Assembly: GCF_011074795.1 (NCBI RefSeq)
Contig: NZ_JAAMPF010000018.1
Span: 682,001-746,000, forward strand
Direction of reading: 5' to 3'
Origin: Marinobacter salicampi
GTDB taxonomy: Bacteria; Pseudomonadota; Gammaproteobacteria; Pseudomonadales; Oleiphilaceae
Length of the DNA stretch: 64,000 bases
In this document: positions 61,465-64,000 of the stretch, piece after piece
Numbering within the stretch: position 1 is the stretch's first letter
Layout of the letters: each line of letters starts with the position of its first letter
Made by a program: the position numbers and the translations under genes
The notes under the pieces: model-generated
What the model was told of the DNA's origin: nothing
What the model saw: the letters and a program-made list of their open reading frames with translations, nothing else
The model's database searches: none

Positions 61465-62982
61465 CTATTCTGAGCCCTCAGGCGCTTTCCTGGCGGACTT
61501 GGCCTGGCCGGACCCGGGTCTTGTCTTCCGGGCAGCCGCGCTTCTTGTGGCCTGTTGCCCGGTAGCACCGGCTCGGGTCCTGGAGCGCCCGGGTTTGAGC
61601 AGGAGGTCCAGTTCATCCAGCGCCTCACCTGTATAGACCGCCAGCCGCTGCATGCTCGGCAGAGTGTCACGGCAACCAGTGAAGCCGAAATTCAGGGAAC
61701 CGTCATAGCTCAGGCAGGTGATGTTGAGCGCGCCGCCGTGGGCGATAAGCGATACCGGATACATGGCTTCCAGCTTGGCGCCTTCGTAATATAGTGCCTG
61801 CTCGGGACCCGGCACATTGGATATGGTGACGTTGAATACCGGCCGCATGCGGCCGCCCAGACCGGACATCAGCTGCAGAATGTAGGGCGACATCAGCAGC
61901 ATGGTGTACTGGTTAAGAGCCGCCCGGGGCAAGGTCTGAAGGTGCTGCTTGGCCCTGCGGGTCGATTCCCGGATGGCTTCCAGCCGGGCTCTCGGGTTGG
62001 CTTCGTTGGTGGCCAGGGTGGCGATCATGAAACTGATGGCGGTGCCTGTGCCCTCGTCATCGGCAGGGCGGATGTTCACGGGTATGCCGGCGGTCAGGGT
62101 CTCCTCGGGCAGGCTGTTCTGTTCGATCAGAAACCGCCGCAGGGCGGTACCGCACAGGTAGAGCACAATATCGTTCAACGAGGCATCAGCCCGCTTGGCC
62201 AGCGCTTTGAGGCGGTCGAGGCGGTAATGTTGGGTGGCAAAACGCCGCTGTCCTGTCACGCGCTTGTTGAGGATCGATCGTGGGCCAGAGAAAGGTGCGG
62301 TCAGGTCCTCATTGGGATGACGCGCAGACCTCACCAACCGGGTCATGGCGCTGAGCAGCCTGGGCGCCAGGTCGGCCTGGATCCTGAGCGCCTCCATGGC
62401 CTGGGAAAATGCTCCGTTTATGCTTGCTTCACGATCGGTCTTGCTGGCCCGGGTGCTTTTCGGGCGGATAGACCAGGGCGGCAGCATGTTGGTTTCTGTC
62501 GGGTCTGTGGTCAGCACCCTCTGGAGTAACCGGACGCCACTGATGCCATCGATCATTGAGTGATGCATCTTGGTATAGAGCGCAAAACGGTTATTCTCCA
62601 GACCCTCGATGACATGGCATTCCCACAGCGGGCGCGCGAAATCGAGCGGATTGGAATGCAGGCGCGACACCAGGATCCCCAGCTCCCGTTCGCTGCCCGG
62701 CCGTGGCAGCGCGGAGTGGCGTACGTGGTAATCCAGGTCTATTTTCTTGTCTACCTTCCAGGCCGGAGCGATTATTCGCCCCAGGGCACCCGGGCGGACC
62801 AGCCGGTAGCACCAGGGCTGGGCCACCTCAAAGTCAGCTTTCATGCGATCGAGCAGATCGCGCAGGAAGGTATCCGGGGCGTTCTCCGGTAGCGAGAAAA
62901 TCTGCATGTTACCGACATGCATGGGTGTGTCATCAGACTCCACTGCAAGCCAGGATGCATCCAGGGTTCCCAGGCGTTTCAT
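61465..62982 (-). CDS. Wax ester synthase / diacylglycerol acyltransferase (WS/DGAT)
   Basis: 505 residues from ATG 62982 (GAGG upstream); an in-frame start at 63039 adds only a basic leader. The catalytic motif HHSMIDG lies in YTKMHHSMIDGISGVRLLQR. Other family blocks: ARPLWECHVIEGLENNRFAL, SLNDIVLYLCGTALRRFL, and VTISNVPGPEQALYYEGAKL. It joins acyl-CoA to fatty alcohols or diacylglycerol, making storage lipids. The C terminus is unusually Lys/Arg/Pro-rich. Convergent with desT. Confidence 0.93.
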   Translation of the reverse strand: MKRLGTLDASWLAVESDDTPMHVGNMQIFSLPENAPDTFLRDLLDRMKADFEVAQPWCYRLVRPGALGRIIAPAWKVDKKIDLDYHVRHSALPRPGSERELGILVSRLHSNPLDFARPLWECHVIEGLENNRFALYTKMHHSMIDGISGVRLLQRVLTTDPTETNMLPPWSIRPKSTRASKTDREASINGAFSQAMEALRIQADLAPRLLSAMTRLVRSARHPNEDLTAPFSGPRSILNKRVTGQRRFATQHYRLDRLKALAKRADASLNDIVLYLCGTALRRFLIEQNSLPEETLTAGIPVNIRPADDEGTGTAISFMIATLATNEANPRARLEAIRESTRRAKQHLQTLPRAALNQYTMLLMSPYILQLMSGLGGRMRPVFNVTISNVPGPEQALYYEGAKLEAMYPVSLIAHGGALNITCLSYDGSLNFGFTGCRDTLPSMQRLAVYTGEALDELDLLLKPGRSRTRAGATGQQATRSAAARKTRPGSGQAKSARKAPEGSE

Positions 62983-63112
62983 TCGTCGTCCTCTTGCCCG
63001 CCGGGCTTTGCTTGGCCCGGGCTTCTTTTGTGGTTGCAAAATGCAAGTATACGCAAGTTAACAGGGGCGAGACGAGCCCCGATCACCGAAGATGCCCTGG
63101 CTAGCGGAAAAT

Positions 63113-64000
63113 TTACCAGACCGAAGCGACGCCGATGGCCACCAGGGTGGCAATCACTGGGATCGCCACCGTCACCACAAAGATATCCCGATAAGCCTCC
63201 CGATGTTTCAGGCCCATGATCGTCAGCATGGCAATGACTGCGCCGCAATGTGGCAGGGAATCGAGGCCGCCTGCTCCCAGGGTGGCTATCCGGTGAAGAG
63301 TCTCAGGCTCAACGCCGAGACTCAGGTAGTTGTCGGCAAAGGTCTGCATGAATATCTGCAGGCCTCCCGAGCCGGAACCCACGATGGCAGACACCACGCT
63401 CACTGAGGCGAACACAGACAGCAGAGGCGGCAGCGGCAGCTCAAGCACCCACTGGGAAAACGCGCCGAACCCTACTGTCTGTGTGACTACTCCGCCAAAG
63501 CCGATAACCGCAGCCGTGTTCAGCAGCGGCATGATCGAGTCATCGGCGCCGGAGCCCAGGCTTTGCATGGCCTTGGGGCGAAAGCCGACAAACAGCAATA
63601 CACAGCTCAAGGCGCCCAGCACCAGAGCAAAGCTGGGCCAGATGATCGGTTCGCGGTTGGCAAAATCCACCAGTACGCCGATCAGTGGTGTGTTGGCATC
63701 CACACTGTCAGTTGCCAACAGAAGCCGGGGCAGGATGATGGTCGACAGGACCACCACCAGGGGAACAACACTGAGCCTCCAGCTGGGGCCGTGTTGCAGG
63801 GCCGGGGCCAGCTTTTCCATGTTTTCATCCTGGATGTTGGGCTCATAGCCTTCCCCTTTCGCCCGGGCCAGGGTCCACTGGCGCTCCAGGTAGACCATGC
63901 CCAGACCAAACATGACCACCGCTGCGACAATACCCAGCAGCGCACCTGCGAACAGGTCGGTGCCCAGGGCGGAAGCAGCAATGACGTTATGGATGGACGG
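63113..64000 (-). CDS. GntP-family permease (partial, N terminus outside the window)
   Basis: The reading frame stays open from the stop at 63113 to the window end at 64000, so 295 C-terminal residues are visible. Hydrophobic helices and blocks such as SIHNVIAASALGTDLFAGAL, VVTQTVGFGAFSQWVLE, SAIVGSGSGGLQIFMQTFA and TLGAGGLDSLPHCGAVIAML match the GntP/gluconate-type permeases. Substrate (gluconate, another organic acid or 3-hydroxybutyrate) cannot be told from this part. Confidence 0.82.
   Translation of the reverse strand, partial: PSIHNVIAASALGTDLFAGALLGIVAAVVMFGLGMVYLERQWTLARAKGEGYEPNIQDENMEKLAPALQHGPSWRLSVVPLVVVLSTIILPRLLLATDSVDANTPLIGVLVDFANREPIIWPSFALVLGALSCVLLFVGFRPKAMQSLGSGADDSIMPLLNTAAVIGFGGVVTQTVGFGAFSQWVLELPLPPLLSVFASVSVVSAIVGSGSGGLQIFMQTFADNYLSLGVEPETLHRIATLGAGGLDSLPHCGAVIAMLTIMGLKHREAYRDIFVVTVAIPVIATLVAIGVASVW

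Noticed and set aside
1..64000. CRISPR arrays, tRNA or rRNA genes, insertion sequences, phage genes
   Set aside because: I looked for repeated spacers, cloverleaf-like sequences, transposases and integrases and saw none. The only tandem array is the coding repeat in copA.

Overview
The window reads as a chromosomal segment of a GC-rich marine gammaproteobacterium, most likely Marinobacter or a close relative. The basis is the protein set: a wax-ester-synthase/DGAT-type acyltransferase beside a DesT-type desaturase locus, a complete nosRZDFYL cluster, narXL plus narGHJI, a quinol-type nitric oxide reductase, and a CopA/CopB copper locus. This placement is a judgement from gene content; no search was run. 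I see no rRNA, tRNA, insertion sequence or CRISPR array.

Layout. 1-6.0 kb: a partial gene end, an SRPBCC protein, NnrS, a SirB2-like membrane protein, a Crp/Fnr-type regulator, and ubiU-ubiV-ubiT for O2-independent ubiquinone synthesis. 6.1-11.6 kb: three NNP-family nitrate/nitrite transporters and a universal stress protein. 11.7-19.8 kb: an AEC transporter and a nine-gene Mrp/Mbh-type cation/proton antiporter operon. 19.8-25.2 kb: an OmpR-type two-component system divergent from a copper operon (cupredoxin, CopA, CopB), then a DUF2256 mini-protein. 25.3-30.9 kb: a tandem HAD protein, a small periplasmic protein behind a Fur-like box, an FeS-type photolyase and hemN. 31.2-45.3 kb: an NsrR-like regulator, narL-narX, a fourth NNP-family protein, narGHJI, a PpiC isomerase, a Dnr-like regulator and two small uncharacterised proteins. 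45.4-54.2 kb: nosRZDFYL and moaA. 54.4-58.2 kb: norZ with a possible leader ORF, a small membrane protein, a YbaN-like protein and a second NsrR-like regulator. 58.2-64 kb: a desaturase with its reductase, DesT, a wax ester synthase, and a truncated GntP-family permease.

Together these make an anaerobic respiration island. Nitrate enters through NarK-type carriers, is reduced by NarGHI (MoaA helps make its cofactor), NO is reduced by NorZ and N2O by NosZ. UbiUVT and HemN keep quinone and haem synthesis going without O2, and the Cu locus sits next to a Cu-demanding N2O reductase. No nitrite reductase (nirS or nirK) lies in the window, so that step must be elsewhere or absent.

Regulation is unusually legible. 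FNR/ANR/DNR-type boxes (TTGAT-N4-ATCAA-like) precede ubiU, the usp-narK unit, the second narK, hemN and nosR. Similar palindromes resembling the NsrR operator lie upstream of nnrS, norZ and a 71-residue membrane protein. A NarL-type site lies between narX and the fourth NNP gene, and a pair of DesT-like operators 21 bp apart precedes the desaturase unit. The least expected items are an NNP-family protein next to narG that lacks both substrate-binding arginines, a 49-codon ORF overlapping the norZ start, an Mrp operon in archaeal Mbh-like order with an antiporter subunit lacking its key glutamate, and a tandem HAD protein with His in place of the second catalytic Asp in both halves.
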